The notes: a model not told the origin generated them from the letters alone. A stretch of 22,571 nt of DNA from Candidatus Omnitrophota bacterium (GCA_016190205.1 JACPQZ010000073.1:1-22571); one strand, 5' to 3'; counted from the first letter of the stretch, positions 14,439 to 22,571 are shown. Numbers and translations: made by a program.

Positions 14439-14900
14439 ATGGAACCCGTTGTTTTAGAAAGAGTTAGGGAGTTTGTCCTACCCCACTTGGTAGACCGGGG
14501 GGTAGAGCTCGTGGAGCTTGTCCTCGGCCGTACGGGAAGCCGGCTCGTGCTGCGCTTTTTGGTTGATAAAAGAGGGGGGATCACGTTGGACGAGGTGAGC
14601 GCCTTAAACCGCCTGATTGGCGACGGGCTCGAGTCCCTCGACATCGTGCCGGAGCCCTACATCATCGAGGTCTCCTCGCCGGGGCTCGACCGGCCGCTTA
14701 AAACGCCGGAGGATTTCAGGCGCGCGCGGGGTGAGCGGGTGCGGATAACGACCCGCGAAGCAGTTGGAGGCCGGGTTGATTTTGTGGGTGAAGTCGGCGA
14801 GGTCAACGAGGGTGAGGTCACGATTTTCCAAAGAGAGGGTTCGCGCTTTACGGTGTCGTTCGACAAGATTGCAAAGGCTGTAAGGATGATCGAGATATGA
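14439..14900 (+). CDS. rimP: Ribosome maturation factor RimP
   Basis: RimP assists maturation of the 30S ribosomal subunit. The 153-residue product has the family layout: an N-terminal alpha/beta domain with the signature YIIEVSSPGLDRPLKTPEDFRR, and a C-terminal SH3-like beta domain (VGEVNEGEVTIFQREGSRFTVSFDKIAKAVRMIEI). It lies immediately before nusA with a 4-nt ATGA overlap, the standard rimP-nusA-infB order. The ATG at 14439 comes only 4 nt after the T tract of a hairpin and has no visible Shine-Dalgarno sequence, which suggests structured control of translation or a leader-poor transcript. Confidence 0.94.
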   Translation: MEPVVLERVREFVLPHLVDRGVELVELVLGRTGSRLVLRFLVDKRGGITLDEVSALNRLIGDGLESLDIVPEPYIIEVSSPGLDRPLKTPEDFRRARGERVRITTREAVGGRVDFVGEVGEVNEGEVTIFQREGSRFTVSFDKIAKAVRMIEI

Positions 14901-16171
14901 ACGGGGAACTGTTAAATATACTGGAAAATATTGAGCGCGAAAAGGGCATCAACCGCGAGGTTCTATTGCAGGCGGTCGAATCCGCTCTTCTTTCGGCAAC
15001 GCGCAAGACCTACGGGCAGACGGAAAATATCGAGGTCGTGATCGACCGCTCGAGCGGGGCCATCAAGATCGTTCAGGACGGCAAGGAGATCAAGAAAGGC
15101 GAATTTGGCAGGATCGCCGCCCAGACCGCCAAGCAGGTCATCATCCAGAAGATTCGTGAGGCGGAGCGCGAGTCCATTTTCGGCGAATATCAGAAGCGGA
15201 CCGGGGAGCTTGTGAGCGGGACGGTGCACCGTTTCGAAAAGAGGAGTCTTATTGTGGATTTGGGCAGGACCGAAGCCATTGTGCCCCCGCAGGAGCAGTC
15301 TCCCCGCGAGCGCTACAGCCAGGGGGACCGCATCCGGGCCTGCGTCTTGGAAGTGAGCATGACGAACCGGGGTCCGCAGATCGTGCTTTCCCGTACCAAT
15401 CCCATGCTTGTTAAAAAGCTCTTTGAGATGGAGGTGCCGGAAATCACCGAAGGCATTGTGCACATCAAGGCGGTGAGCCGCGATGCGGGGGACCGCGCCA
15501 AGATCGCGGTTATTTCTACGGATGAAAAGGTGGATGCCGTGGGGGCCTGTGTCGGCATGCGCGGACAGAGGGTGAAAAACGTGGTGCGGGAACTCCGCGG
15601 CGAGCGGATAGACATCGTGCGCTTTTCCGACGACTTAAGGACCTTCGTGACCAATTCCTTAAGCCCCGCGGAGGTGAGCGACATCCGCATTGACCGCGAG
15701 GGCAAGCGGGTGACGGTGCAGGTGAAGGATGATCAGCTTGCGGGTGTTATCGGCAAAAAAGGCCAGAACGTCCGGCTTGCCTCCCGTCTCGTGGGCTGGG
15801 AGATCGATGTATATGGCAGTAAGCCTAAGCTGGACATTCCTCTTACGGACCTGGAGGGTGTAGGTCCCAAGACGGCTGCGGCGCTTGAGGCCGCGGGTTT
15901 TAAGAGTGTTGTGGACATCGCCGACTCGTCGGCCGAGGCTTTATCCAAAGTAAAGGGGATCAGCGGGAAGGGGGCAGAAAAGATGTTGAAGGCTGCCCAG
16001 AAGGCTGTGCAAGAGGCAGGCGAAAAGGCGCGCACAGCCCTCTTTGAGGCGGCGATGGAGAAGGCCTCCAAGGAAAGGGCGCGGGAGGAAAAGAAGGACC
16101 AGGGCGAGAAAGCAGAAACCGCGCCGGAAACGTCTCCGCCCACCGCGGAACCACAGGGGGAAGGTTCATAA
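14897..16171 (+). CDS. nusA: Transcription termination/antitermination factor NusA
   Basis: NusA binds RNA polymerase and nascent RNA to modulate pausing, termination and antitermination. The 424 residues comprise an N-terminal polymerase-binding domain (1-100), an S1 domain (about 103-168), KH1 with GMRGQRVKNVV near 220, KH2 with GVIGKKGQNVRLA near 283, and a helix-hairpin-helix segment (DLEGVGPKTAAALEAAGF and VKGISGKGAEKML, 318-364). The tail (380-424) is rich in Lys, Glu and Ala and probably disordered. It lacks the two acidic repeats of E. coli NusA. The stop TAA is directly followed by the infB ATG, so the genes are co-translated. NusA autoregulation through the leader hairpin is plausible. 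Confidence 0.96.
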   Translation: MNGELLNILENIEREKGINREVLLQAVESALLSATRKTYGQTENIEVVIDRSSGAIKIVQDGKEIKKGEFGRIAAQTAKQVIIQKIREAERESIFGEYQKRTGELVSGTVHRFEKRSLIVDLGRTEAIVPPQEQSPRERYSQGDRIRACVLEVSMTNRGPQIVLSRTNPMLVKKLFEMEVPEITEGIVHIKAVSRDAGDRAKIAVISTDEKVDAVGACVGMRGQRVKNVVRELRGERIDIVRFSDDLRTFVTNSLSPAEVSDIRIDREGKRVTVQVKDDQLAGVIGKKGQNVRLASRLVGWEIDVYGSKPKLDIPLTDLEGVGPKTAAALEAAGFKSVVDIADSSAEALSKVKGISGKGAEKMLKAAQKAVQEAGEKARTALFEAAMEKASKERAREEKKDQGEKAETAPETSPPTAEPQGEGS

Positions 16172-18307
16172 ATGGCAGTGCGGGTTCACGAACTGGCCAA
16201 GAAACTGGGGAAGTCGAGTAAAGATCTCATAGAAGAGCTCGCCCGTCTAAAAATTTCCGTCAAGGGTCATATGAGCTCGCTAGATGACAAGACGGCGCAC
16301 TTGGTCGAGGCAGAGCTCGTCAAACCCGCCCCGGCAAAGCCCGCGGCCCCCCGGGCCTACGGCCCGAAGGGGCCGGAGGCCGCGGTGAAGGCCCCCACGA
16401 AGCCGGCAACCGTCAAGCCTCATCCCGCGCCCCCTGCCGAATCCAAAAAGGCCCAGCCCGCGCCCCTTAAGGCCAGCGCCCAGCCGGTTTCCCCGCCAGT
16501 CCCTCAAGCCCAAGTCGAGCCAGTCCCGGCACAGGCTCCTCAAAAACCCAGTGCCCCCAGTCAAACCATCGGACTGGAACTTCCCATTACGGTATCGTCT
16601 CTAGCGTCCAAGATGGGTATGGGGGTGGGAGAATTTATCAAGCATCTTATGAAGCTCAATATCTGGCTCAACATGAACCAGCTGGTCGAGGCGGATGTCC
16701 TTGTCCGGCTGGGGACCGCTCTCAACGTCAAGTTCGATGTCCAGCAGGTCAGTCATGAGGATCTGGTCGAAAAGGTCGACGACAAGGCTGAAGACCGGTG
16801 CCAGCGGCCCCCGGTCGTGACCCTCATGGGCCATGTGGACCATGGCAAGACCTCGCTCCTCGATGCGATACGGAAAACCCGCGTGGTCGAGGGAGAGGCG
16901 GGCGCCATCACCCAGCATATCGGGGCGTATAGCGTGGCCCTTAAAAATGGACGCGTAACTTTCCTGGATACACCGGGCCATGAGGCGTTTACGGCCATGC
17001 GCGCGCGGGGGGCCAATGTCACAGATGTGGTGGTGCTCGTCGTAGCGGCGAATGACGGCCTCATGCCGCAGACCCTCGAGGCGATTGACCACGCCCGGGC
17101 GGCGGAGGTGACGATTGTCGTTGCCCTCAACAAGATGGATCTCCCTAACATCGATCTCAATCGGGTTAAAAAGCAGCTTGCCGAAGTGGGTCTTATGGTG
17201 GAGGAGTGGGGCGGGAAGACCATCGCGGTGCCTGTCAGCGCCAAGACCGGGAAAGGCATTGACCAACTGCTGGAAATGCTGCTTCTTGAAGCGGAGTTAC
17301 TGGAACTTAAAGCCAACCCCAAGGTGCCCGCCCGCGGGGCCGTTATTGAGGGACGCCTCTCAAAAGGCCGGGGGCCTGTGGCGACCGTGCTCGTGCAAAA
17401 CGGAACGTTAAGGGCCGGCGATGTGGTGTTGAGCGGCATGCATTACGGGCGCGTGCGTGCCATGCATGATGACAAGGGCAGCCGCTTGAAAGAGGCGGGG
17501 CCTTCGGATCCCGTTGAGATCTGGGGGCTCTCCGGGGTGCCGGAGGCGGGCGACGATTTTCAGGTGGTGGCGGAAGAGCGCCAGGCGCGTGAACTGGCCC
17601 TTTCCAGGCAGGACAAATCCCGTATGAGGTCTCTGCGGCCGCGCGCCCGTGTATCGCTGGAGCATCTCTATGAGAGCATCCAGGCGGGGCGGATCAAGGA
17701 GCTCAAGATTATTCTCAAGGCAGATGTGCAGGGCTCGGTCGAGGCCATCACCCACGCTTTTGAAAAAATCCCAGCTGACAAAATCAAGCCCGTCATCATC
17801 CATTCCGGGGTGGGCGGAATCAACGAATCCGATGTCAACCTGGCGCTCGCTTCCACGGCCATCGTCATCGGCTTTCATGTCGTCCCCACGCCGGAGGCCG
17901 AAGCGATCGCGGAAAAAGAGGGCATTGAGCTAAGGCTTTACGACATCATCTACGACTGCCTCAACGAAATCAAATCCGCGATGGAAGGTATGCTGGAGCC
18001 GACGGAGAAGCGTGTCTCCCTTGGGCTTTGCAAGGTCTTGCGCACGTTTAAGGTATCGAAGGTGGGCACCATTTCAGGATGCCGGGTGGAAAAAGGGTTG
18101 ATCGTGCGTAACGCCCAGGCGCACTTGATCCGTGACAGCGTGGTCGTATTTGACGGGTCGATACGCTCTCTGAAGAGATTCAAGGATGATGCCAAAGAGG
18201 TCAACGAGGGTATGGAATGCGGGATCGTGCTCGCGGACTTTAATGATGTTAAGGAAGGGGATGTGATTGAGGCGTACAAGGTCGAGAAGGTGGCTGGCAA
18301 ACTGTAA
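16172..18307 (+). CDS. infB: Translation initiation factor IF-2
   Basis: IF-2 is the GTPase that brings fMet-tRNA to the 30S subunit and promotes subunit joining. The 711-residue product starts with an IF2-N domain ([20 protein letters not shown]), has a Pro/Ala/Lys-rich linker (about 51-130), then a second IF2-N-like domain (about 134-190). The G domain shows G1 GHVDHGKT at 220-227, G3 DTPGH at 266-270, G4 NKMD at 320-323 and G5 SAK near 356. The switch motif reads [10 protein letters not shown] instead of the common [10 protein letters not shown]. Beta-barrel and C-terminal fMet-tRNA-binding domains complete it. The ATG follows the nusA stop with ggggaagg just upstream inside nusA. Confidence 0.97.
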   Translation: MAVRVHELAKKLGKSSKDLIEELARLKISVKGHMSSLDDKTAHLVEAELVKPAPAKPAAPRAYGPKGPEAAVKAPTKPATVKPHPAPPAESKKAQPAPLKASAQPVSPPVPQAQVEPVPAQAPQKPSAPSQTIGLELPITVSSLASKMGMGVGEFIKHLMKLNIWLNMNQLVEADVLVRLGTALNVKFDVQQVSHEDLVEKVDDKAEDRCQRPPVVTLMGHVDHGKTSLLDAIRKTRVVEGEAGAITQHIGAYSVALKNGRVTFLDTPGHEAFTAMRARGANVTDVVVLVVAANDGLMPQTLEAIDHARAAEVTIVVALNKMDLPNIDLNRVKKQLAEVGLMVEEWGGKTIAVPVSAKTGKGIDQLLEMLLLEAELLELKANPKVPARGAVIEGRLSKGRGPVATVLVQNGTLRAGDVVLSGMHYGRVRAMHDDKGSRLKEAGPSDPVEIWGLSGVPEAGDDFQVVAEERQARELALSRQDKSRMRSLRPRARVSLEHLYESIQAGRIKELKIILKADVQGSVEAITHAFEKIPADKIKPVIIHSGVGGINESDVNLALASTAIVIGFHVVPTPEAEAIAEKEGIELRLYDIIYDCLNEIKSAMEGMLEPTEKRVSLGLCKVLRTFKVSKVGTISGCRVEKGLIVRNAQAHLIRDSVVVFDGSIRSLKRFKDDAKEVNEGMECGIVLADFNDVKEGDVIEAYKVEKVAGKL

Positions 18308-18369
18308 AAAGGCAAAATGCAATGGGTGGTATGGAACTTTTTATTTGTATACTTACTTAGCACTTATTA

Positions 18370-18398
18370 TTGACTTTGTAATATTGTTATGCTATATT
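18370..18398 (+). promoter_or_regulatory. Sigma70-type promoter for the PilT-like ATPase gene
   Basis: TTGACT (18370-18375), a 17-nt spacer and TATATT (18393-18398) are present in an AT-rich stretch between infB and the ATPase gene. Predicted transcription starts near 18405, about 65 nt before the ATG. No convincing terminator was seen for infB in 18308-18369. Confidence 0.72.
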
Positions 18399-18470
18399 TA
18401 ACTGGTGTTTCTGTACAAATAAATATCATAAAGAGATAGCACCGCCCGGAGTATTTTGGGGGACGCGAAA

Positions 18471-20129
18471 ATGGCTCACGAAAACGGTCGGAAGCCCAAG
18501 GATGATACCCCGCTAGGCGAGAGCTTGATCAAGAAGAACCTCATCACGCGCCCGCAGCTCCGGCAGGCCTTAAGCGCCCAGGAAAAATACCGTCAGCCGA
18601 TAGGCAAAGTCATGATCCAGCTCGGTCTGATTAGCGAAAAAGATCTTACGGCATTACTGTCGGAGCAGCTGGGCATCCCGCACATCTCGCTGGACGAGGT
18701 TCACGTGGATCAGGAAGTCCTCAAACTCGTTCCCCGGCATTTCGCCAAGAGGTTTATGCTGGTGCCTGTGAAGAAGGAGGGAAAGGTGCTGACCATCGTC
18801 ATGGAAAATCCCAGGGATCTCATGGCGATCGATACGGTACAGCTCACCACGGGCTGTGAGGTTAAAACTGTGTTGGGGCGCTCGACCGAAATCAAGAAGG
18901 CGATTCGAAAGTACTACCCGCAGGGAAGCGAAGATGAGGAAGACGACGGGACGGTGTTGGGGAAGGGAGTAGTCACCGCAAAAGAGGAAGAGGTGAGCGA
19001 AAAGGAAACCGTCCCTGCGCGCGTCACCTACCTGGACCGGGAGCCCACGATCAACACGGGGCTTCCCAAAAAGGATTACAGTCAAATGCAGCTGCAGGAT
19101 CTTCTGGAGGAGATGACTGCGCGCAATGCGAGCGATATTTACCTGTCGGCCGGCAAACCCCCTTATCTTCGGGTAAACGGGATCCTGGTGATGCTGAATC
19201 TGCCGCCCCTCAAGGGGACGGATATTGAACGGCTGATGGGGCGTCTCATTACAGAGAGGGAACGCGAGATTTTTGATAAGAGAAAGTCCTACGACATCTC
19301 ATTTGAATCGGGAGACCTGGGAAGGTTTCGGATGAACATCGCCCAGCAGACGGGGACCTTGGCCTGTGCGATCCGGCATGTGACAAGGGATATCCCGGAT
19401 CTCGATGAGCTGGGTGTGCCGCCGGTGGCCAAGGAGCTCATTTCGCATCCGAACGGGCTTGTGATCATTACGGGCCCGAATGGGTCCGGCAAGTCCACCA
19501 CGATTGCTTCCCTTATCGAGTATGTCAACGGACGAACGCGCTGCCGCATTATTACGATTGAAGATCCCATCGAGTATATTCACCAGAGCCGGAAGGCGAT
19601 TGTCCAACAGCGCGAGTTTGGCTACGATACCCTGACTTTTGCGGAGGCCGTCAAGCAGGTGGCGCGGCAGGACCCGGACATCGTCATGGTAGGCGAGATG
19701 CGGGACCTGGCGACCATGAAGGCCAGTATGACACTTGCGGAAGCCGGTTATCTCGTACTTTCCACGCTCCATACGGGGGATGCCACCCACGCGGTGAGCC
19801 GGATCGTCGACAGCTTTCCGTCGGAGCAGCAGGTCAACGTGAGGATCCAGCTTTCCCGTATCTTGGTGGGGGTCGTTGCCCAGAAACTCTTGCCCAAAGC
19901 CGACGGCACCGGCCGAGTCCTTGCGACGGAGGTCATGAGCATCAATCCTGCCATCCAGACCCTCATCCGCTGGAATAATCTGCATCAACTCAGAATGGTG
20001 ATCGAAACCAGCCGGGAGGCGGGGATGCACACAATGGATCAAGCACTTTTGGAGCTCTTTAAATCAGGCGAGATTTCGAAGCAGGTACTCTTGGAAAACG
20101 TGACAGATCGCGGGGTGCTTAACGCTTAA
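18471..20129 (+). CDS. PilT-type twitching/retraction ATPase with N-terminal MshEN/GspE-N-like domain
   Basis: This is a 552-residue hexameric-type secretion/pilus ATPase. Residues 12-150 resemble the GspE/PilB N-terminal (MshEN) domain, with LGESLIKKNLITRPQLRQAL and IGKVMIQLGLISEKDLTALL repeats; in some relatives such domains bind c-di-GMP. An acidic linker (150-185) leads to a PilT core: SDIYLSAGKPP at about 221, Walker A GPNGSGKSTT (335-344), the Asp box IEDPIE, Walker B VGEMRDLATM (407-416), and the His box STLHTGDATH. AIQTLIR at 494-500 resembles the PilT AIRNLI motif. The ATG at 18471 has ggggga 7 nt upstream; a TTG at 18456 is less likely. The unit is flanked by its own promoter and terminator. 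No other pilus genes are in the window. Confidence 0.9.
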   Translation: MAHENGRKPKDDTPLGESLIKKNLITRPQLRQALSAQEKYRQPIGKVMIQLGLISEKDLTALLSEQLGIPHISLDEVHVDQEVLKLVPRHFAKRFMLVPVKKEGKVLTIVMENPRDLMAIDTVQLTTGCEVKTVLGRSTEIKKAIRKYYPQGSEDEEDDGTVLGKGVVTAKEEEVSEKETVPARVTYLDREPTINTGLPKKDYSQMQLQDLLEEMTARNASDIYLSAGKPPYLRVNGILVMLNLPPLKGTDIERLMGRLITEREREIFDKRKSYDISFESGDLGRFRMNIAQQTGTLACAIRHVTRDIPDLDELGVPPVAKELISHPNGLVIITGPNGSGKSTTIASLIEYVNGRTRCRIITIEDPIEYIHQSRKAIVQQREFGYDTLTFAEAVKQVARQDPDIVMVGEMRDLATMKASMTLAEAGYLVLSTLHTGDATHAVSRIVDSFPSEQQVNVRIQLSRILVGVVAQKLLPKADGTGRVLATEVMSINPAIQTLIRWNNLHQLRMVIETSREAGMHTMDQALLELFKSGEISKQVLLENVTDRGVLNA

Positions 20130-20157
20130 GCCAACAGGAGGGAGTAAGGCACCCCGG

Positions 20158-20193
20158 GGCCTTGGGGGAACGGACCCCCCAAGGCCTTTTTTT
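20158..20193 (+). terminator. Strong intrinsic terminator after the ATPase gene
   Basis: An 11-bp perfect stem, GGCCTTGGGGG (20158-20168) with CCCCCAAGGCC (20176-20186), encloses a 7-nt loop and is followed by seven T residues (20187-20193). It ends the ATPase transcript and separates it from the sigma factor gene. An unused-looking aggaggg sequence lies upstream near 20136. Confidence 0.93.
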
Positions 20194-20242
20194 ATATTTT
20201 ATAAATATGGTAGACTTTAAAGTGACCAATAAAAGGGACAAA

Positions 20243-20896
20243 ATGCACCCTGCGTCAGATCCTGCGGAACAAAATGACCCCTCGCGGGTTATACCTGATG
20301 AGGAGACCCAGCACATCGAGGTCTGCCTTCAGAAGGCACGGGAGGGCGATCTGGAGGCCTTCGAAAGGTTTTATCTTACTTATAAGGGCAGGATTTTCAA
20401 TTACTTGTACCGATTTCTCGGAGATTACCATGCCAGTGAGGAGCTGACGCAGGAAGTGTTTATTAAGGCGTACAAGAATTTGAAACGGTATGAGGCCCGG
20501 ATGACACCGCTTGCGTGGATTTACACGATTGCCCGCAATTCCTGTAAAAACTGGTTCCGGGCAAGGGCCTTGCGAAGTCATATCTCCCTCGATGCCCCCG
20601 CACCACAGGAGGGGGGGTCTTTGGGCGAACTCCTGCCCGCGCAAGGGGAATCACCGGAAGAGGAGGCGACTCGCCAGGAGGAAGAGGGTTTGCTCAAGGC
20701 ATCTATCTTGTCGCTTCCCGCCCCTTTTAGAGAAGTGGTGATCTTATGCGACATTCAGGGGTGCGATTACCGGCAGGCAGCGGTTATCTTGGGCACCACA
20801 ACGGGCACGATAGGTTCCAGGCTCTTTCGGGCACGAACCCTCCTCGCCGAGCAATTAAGAAAAGTGGCTGACAGAGAGAGAAGGAAAAAACCATGA
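20243..20896 (+). CDS. ECF-family RNA polymerase sigma factor (sigma-E/RpoE-like)
   Basis: This is a 217-residue alternative sigma factor that directs RNA polymerase to stress-type promoters. Region 2 is residues 35-110 (LEAFERFYLTYKGRIFNYLYRFLGD, EELTQEVFIKAYKNL, TPLAWIYTIARNSCKNWFR). Region 4 is 153-205 (LPAPFREVVILCDIQGCDYRQAAVILGTTTGTIGSRLFRAR), a helix-turn-helix for the -35 element. An acidic Glu-rich linker joins them. The ATG at 20243 is preceded by aaaaggga at a suitable distance; an ATG at 20207 is possible but lacks a ribosome binding site. The stop overlaps the next gene (ATGA), the standard sigma/anti-sigma coupling. Its target regulon cannot be told from this window. Confidence 0.93.
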   Translation: MHPASDPAEQNDPSRVIPDEETQHIEVCLQKAREGDLEAFERFYLTYKGRIFNYLYRFLGDYHASEELTQEVFIKAYKNLKRYEARMTPLAWIYTIARNSCKNWFRARALRSHISLDAPAPQEGGSLGELLPAQGESPEEEATRQEEEGLLKASILSLPAPFREVVILCDIQGCDYRQAAVILGTTTGTIGSRLFRARTLLAEQLRKVADRERRKKP

Positions 20897-22305
20897 AGCG
20901 GCATCCCTCGCCGGAAGAAATATCGCGCTGGCTGGACCAAGAGGTGCCTCGGGAGACGGGTCTTTCGATGGAAAGCCACATGGGGGAGTGCGCGCGCTGT
21001 CTCATGGAGGCCGAGAAACTCAACGCGGTCAGGAAGCATTTGCGTCGCGCCGGCGCTGTCGTGGATTCCCTCCGCTTTGAGGAAATACGCGCGACACTGG
21101 AAAAGGTGAAGGGAAGATCCTGGCTCGGCTCCCCAGCTTGGGCGCTCCCCATACCGCGCTTTGTGTGGATTCCTCTCGCGTCGGCGGCCGTCCTAGCGCT
21201 CTTCTTTCTCTTCACCCCCATGCCCGGAATGGAACCCCGGGTGGCGATGGTTCACGGAAACGCCTGGATCGCGAAGGCGGAGCAGTCTACGTGGGAGCGG
21301 GTATCCGGGGGAGAGACCCTTCGCGCAGGATCCCGTATCCGCATCGTGGAGGGGAGCGAGGTCGACGTTGCCGTCAAAAACCGCTATGAGCTGCGCCTGA
21401 AGGGCGGGACGCTCTTCACCGTCAAGTCCTTGAAAAGGAGGGGGCCGGCGGGCCACATGGTTTATGAGCTCAACCGGGGCACTCTCCTCGTCAAGACCGA
21501 AAAGGAGTTTAAGGGATCCACCCTCTTGGTCGAGACCCCCTCCGCCAAGGCAAAGGCCCTGGGGACTGCGTTTGCGGTGCAGGTTTCGGAGGCAGTGGTC
21601 CCGGTCACATGGCTGGGCGTCTTGCAGGGAAGGGTGGAGGTTGAAGGGTTTCAGCCCTCCGCCGGGCTCAAGCGGGAGGGCCGCGTGCTCGTGGGAGAGG
21701 GCCAGTCCACCCATGTGCGCCTAAACGGCATGCCGACGCAGCCGGAAACGATATTGGAAGAGGACTGGGCCCTCCTCACCGAACTTTATCACCTGGGCAG
21801 TTATCCGCAGGTGGCCATTTTGGTAAGTCCCACGGCGCGGCGGGTGCGCGAGCTCCTAAGGCCCGCAGGTATCTATATCACGGACCGTGAGCCGCACGCC
21901 TTCCCGGATGCGCTGAAGGAGGCCGTCTCATGGGCTGAAAAGGGCATTGCGACCCGGGATCCTGCGGCACACGAGAAGGCGGTCTCCATGCTTAAGGAGA
22001 TCGCTGACAAAGATCCAGAGTCGGATTATCAAAGCAGCTTGCTGCTTTTTATAGGGGCCTATGCCTATTACCTGGATAACCTTCCTGATGCTGTGGAAAG
22101 CTTCGGCAAGGTAGTTTCACGAGAGGGTCCGTCGGGACTTTCCAGCCTCGCCCTGTGCGCGGTGGGACTTATAGAGGAGGAGCAGGGGGATTATGACGGG
22201 GCGCGCGAGACGTTCTGGAAGATCCTGGAGGAGTACCCGGGTTCGCTGGAACAGGAAGAGGCCCGAAGGGGCATCGAACGTTTGGATGAACGACTGAAAA
22301 AGTAG
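20893..22305 (+). CDS. Membrane anti-sigma factor with zinc-finger motif, FecR-like domain and TPR-like repeats
   Basis: This is a 470-residue single-pass membrane protein coupled to the sigma gene. The cytosolic N-terminus has a ZAS-type zinc motif, His29-X3-Cys33-X2-Cys36, as in RsrA/RskA-like anti-sigma factors. One membrane helix lies at about 90-107 (FVWIPLASAAVLALFFLF). The external part contains a FecR-like beta domain (about 115-275: GETLRAGSRIRI, GTLFTVKSL, VETPSAKAKALGTAFAVQV, GVLQGRVEV). The C-terminus, about 345-467, is helical with TPR-like repeats (GAYAYYLDNLPDAVESFGKVV; GLIEEEQGDYDGARETFWKILEEYPG). It probably holds the sigma factor inactive until an envelope signal is sensed. 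The signal is unknown. Confidence 0.88.
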   Translation: MKRHPSPEEISRWLDQEVPRETGLSMESHMGECARCLMEAEKLNAVRKHLRRAGAVVDSLRFEEIRATLEKVKGRSWLGSPAWALPIPRFVWIPLASAAVLALFFLFTPMPGMEPRVAMVHGNAWIAKAEQSTWERVSGGETLRAGSRIRIVEGSEVDVAVKNRYELRLKGGTLFTVKSLKRRGPAGHMVYELNRGTLLVKTEKEFKGSTLLVETPSAKAKALGTAFAVQVSEAVVPVTWLGVLQGRVEVEGFQPSAGLKREGRVLVGEGQSTHVRLNGMPTQPETILEEDWALLTELYHLGSYPQVAILVSPTARRVRELLRPAGIYITDREPHAFPDALKEAVSWAEKGIATRDPAAHEKAVSMLKEIADKDPESDYQSSLLLFIGAYAYYLDNLPDAVESFGKVVSREGPSGLSSLALCAVGLIEEEQGDYDGARETFWKILEEYPGSLEQEEARRGIERLDERLKK

Positions 22306-22339
22306 TATTTGGCATTCTATAAAACTGGGAATAAAACGT

Positions 22340-22388
22340 CCGTTTGCGGGTTTTGAGTACGGATTTAAGAACCGCAGACGGATTTTTT
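22340..22388 (+). terminator. Intrinsic terminator after the anti-sigma gene
   Basis: CCGTTTGCGG (22340-22349) pairs with CCGCAGACGG (22372-22381) with one G-U pair, followed by attttttat. It lies 35 nt after the anti-sigma stop and most likely ends the sigma/anti-sigma transcript. Confidence 0.8.
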
Positions 22389-22393
22389 ATTCC

Positions 22394-22491
22394 ACCCATG
22401 TGATTCCGCTGACTTGAGTCTGGGGCGGTCTCAGGCAGCGTTTGTACGGCCAAAAGCCGCAAACGAAGGGTCATATGGGTGGTTTCTTTTT
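22394..22491 (+). ncRNA. Candidate structured RNA (three-way junction) of unknown type
   Basis: An outer stem ccacccatgtga (22394-22405) pairs with tcatatgggtgg (22472-22483), 11 of 12 positions. Inside are two hairpins: CTG..TGAG with CTCA..CAG, and CGTTTG-ta-CGGC with GCCG-CAAACG around loop caaaa. A T-rich run (tttcttttt) follows on the + strand. It does not match any riboswitch or ribozyme consensus that I can recall. It could be a leader RNA of a gene beyond the window, a small RNA, or an elaborate terminator. The remaining sequence to 22571 is AT-rich with no gene seen. Confidence 0.45.
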
Positions 22492-22571
22492 AAAATTGCC
22501 ACTTTTACCCTTTTGTACCCCTCGAATCTCATTCCATTTGTCACTTCTCCCATTGCGTTATATGCTTCGAG

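Noticed and set aside
18456-18470. TTG start for the PilT-like ATPase
   Set aside because: The TTG lies within the G-rich ribosome binding region. The ATG at 18471 has proper spacing.
20167-20171. GGAAC as an ECF-type -35 element for autoregulation of the sigma gene
   Set aside because: It lies inside the terminator stem, and no matching -10 (CGTC/TCTGA-like) is present about 16 nt downstream.
22394-22491. Hammerhead ribozyme, c-di-GMP or TPP riboswitch
   Set aside because: The three-way shape is similar, but the conserved core sequences (CUGANGA/GAAA, GEMM or thi-box motifs) are absent.

Overview
This is a bacterial chromosome segment: protein genes are packed, almost all on the + strand, with short gaps, 4-nt stop/start overlaps and classical sigma70-type promoters and intrinsic terminators. 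The gene order (uppS-cdsA-dxr-rseP-ispG-proS and rimP-nusA-infB, preceded by tig-clpP and serA-purA) is an ordinary Gram-negative-type housekeeping layout. The heptanucleotide-periodic arrays between genes, the class V aminotransferase next to serA, and an ECF sigma with a FecR-type anti-sigma suggest an uncultured deep-branching lineage, possibly Omnitrophota or the PVC/Planctomycetes side. That placement is inference from general familiarity and was not tested.

Layout. 1-384: a tRNA-Gly(GCC) gene followed by a second direct copy and an inverted copy of its 3' end, then a small heptad hairpin. 385-6348: trigger factor, ClpP, a class V aminotransferase, SerA and PurA, closely packed and sometimes overlapping. 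6349-13803: an isoprenoid/lipid/envelope block of UppS, CdsA, DXR, RseP, IspG and prolyl-tRNA synthetase. Nearly every larger gap here holds inverted arrays of 7-nt units, and one such array lies inside ispG beside an in-frame TAA. 13804-14438: a strong promoter, a small secreted protein of unknown function, a second promoter and a terminator hairpin that ends just before the rimP start. 14439-18307: the rimP-nusA-infB translation/transcription operon. 18308-20193: a monocistronic unit with promoter, a PilT-type ATPase carrying an N-terminal MshEN/GspE-N-like domain, and a strong terminator. 20243-22305: an ECF sigma factor overlapping a membrane protein with a zinc-finger anti-sigma motif, a FecR-like domain and TPR-like repeats. 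22306-22571: a terminator and a candidate three-way-junction RNA.

How the genes fit together. DXR and IspG make isoprenoid precursors by the MEP pathway. UppS makes the undecaprenyl carrier for cell-wall synthesis. CdsA makes CDP-diacylglycerol for phospholipids, and RseP is the envelope intramembrane protease. Trigger factor and ClpP form a protein-quality pair, although clpX is not beside them. The aminotransferase plus SerA probably form the first two steps of serine synthesis. The sigma/anti-sigma pair is a self-contained envelope-sensing switch.

The most unusual content is the set of heptad inverted arrays at 0.3-12.1 kb. They keep a strict 7-nt period while the unit sequence changes from locus to locus and even within a locus. 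They have supplied coding sequence to the ends of UppS and IspG, and they sit directly upstream of several start codons that lack a clear Shine-Dalgarno sequence. No comparable array was seen from 12.1 kb to the end.
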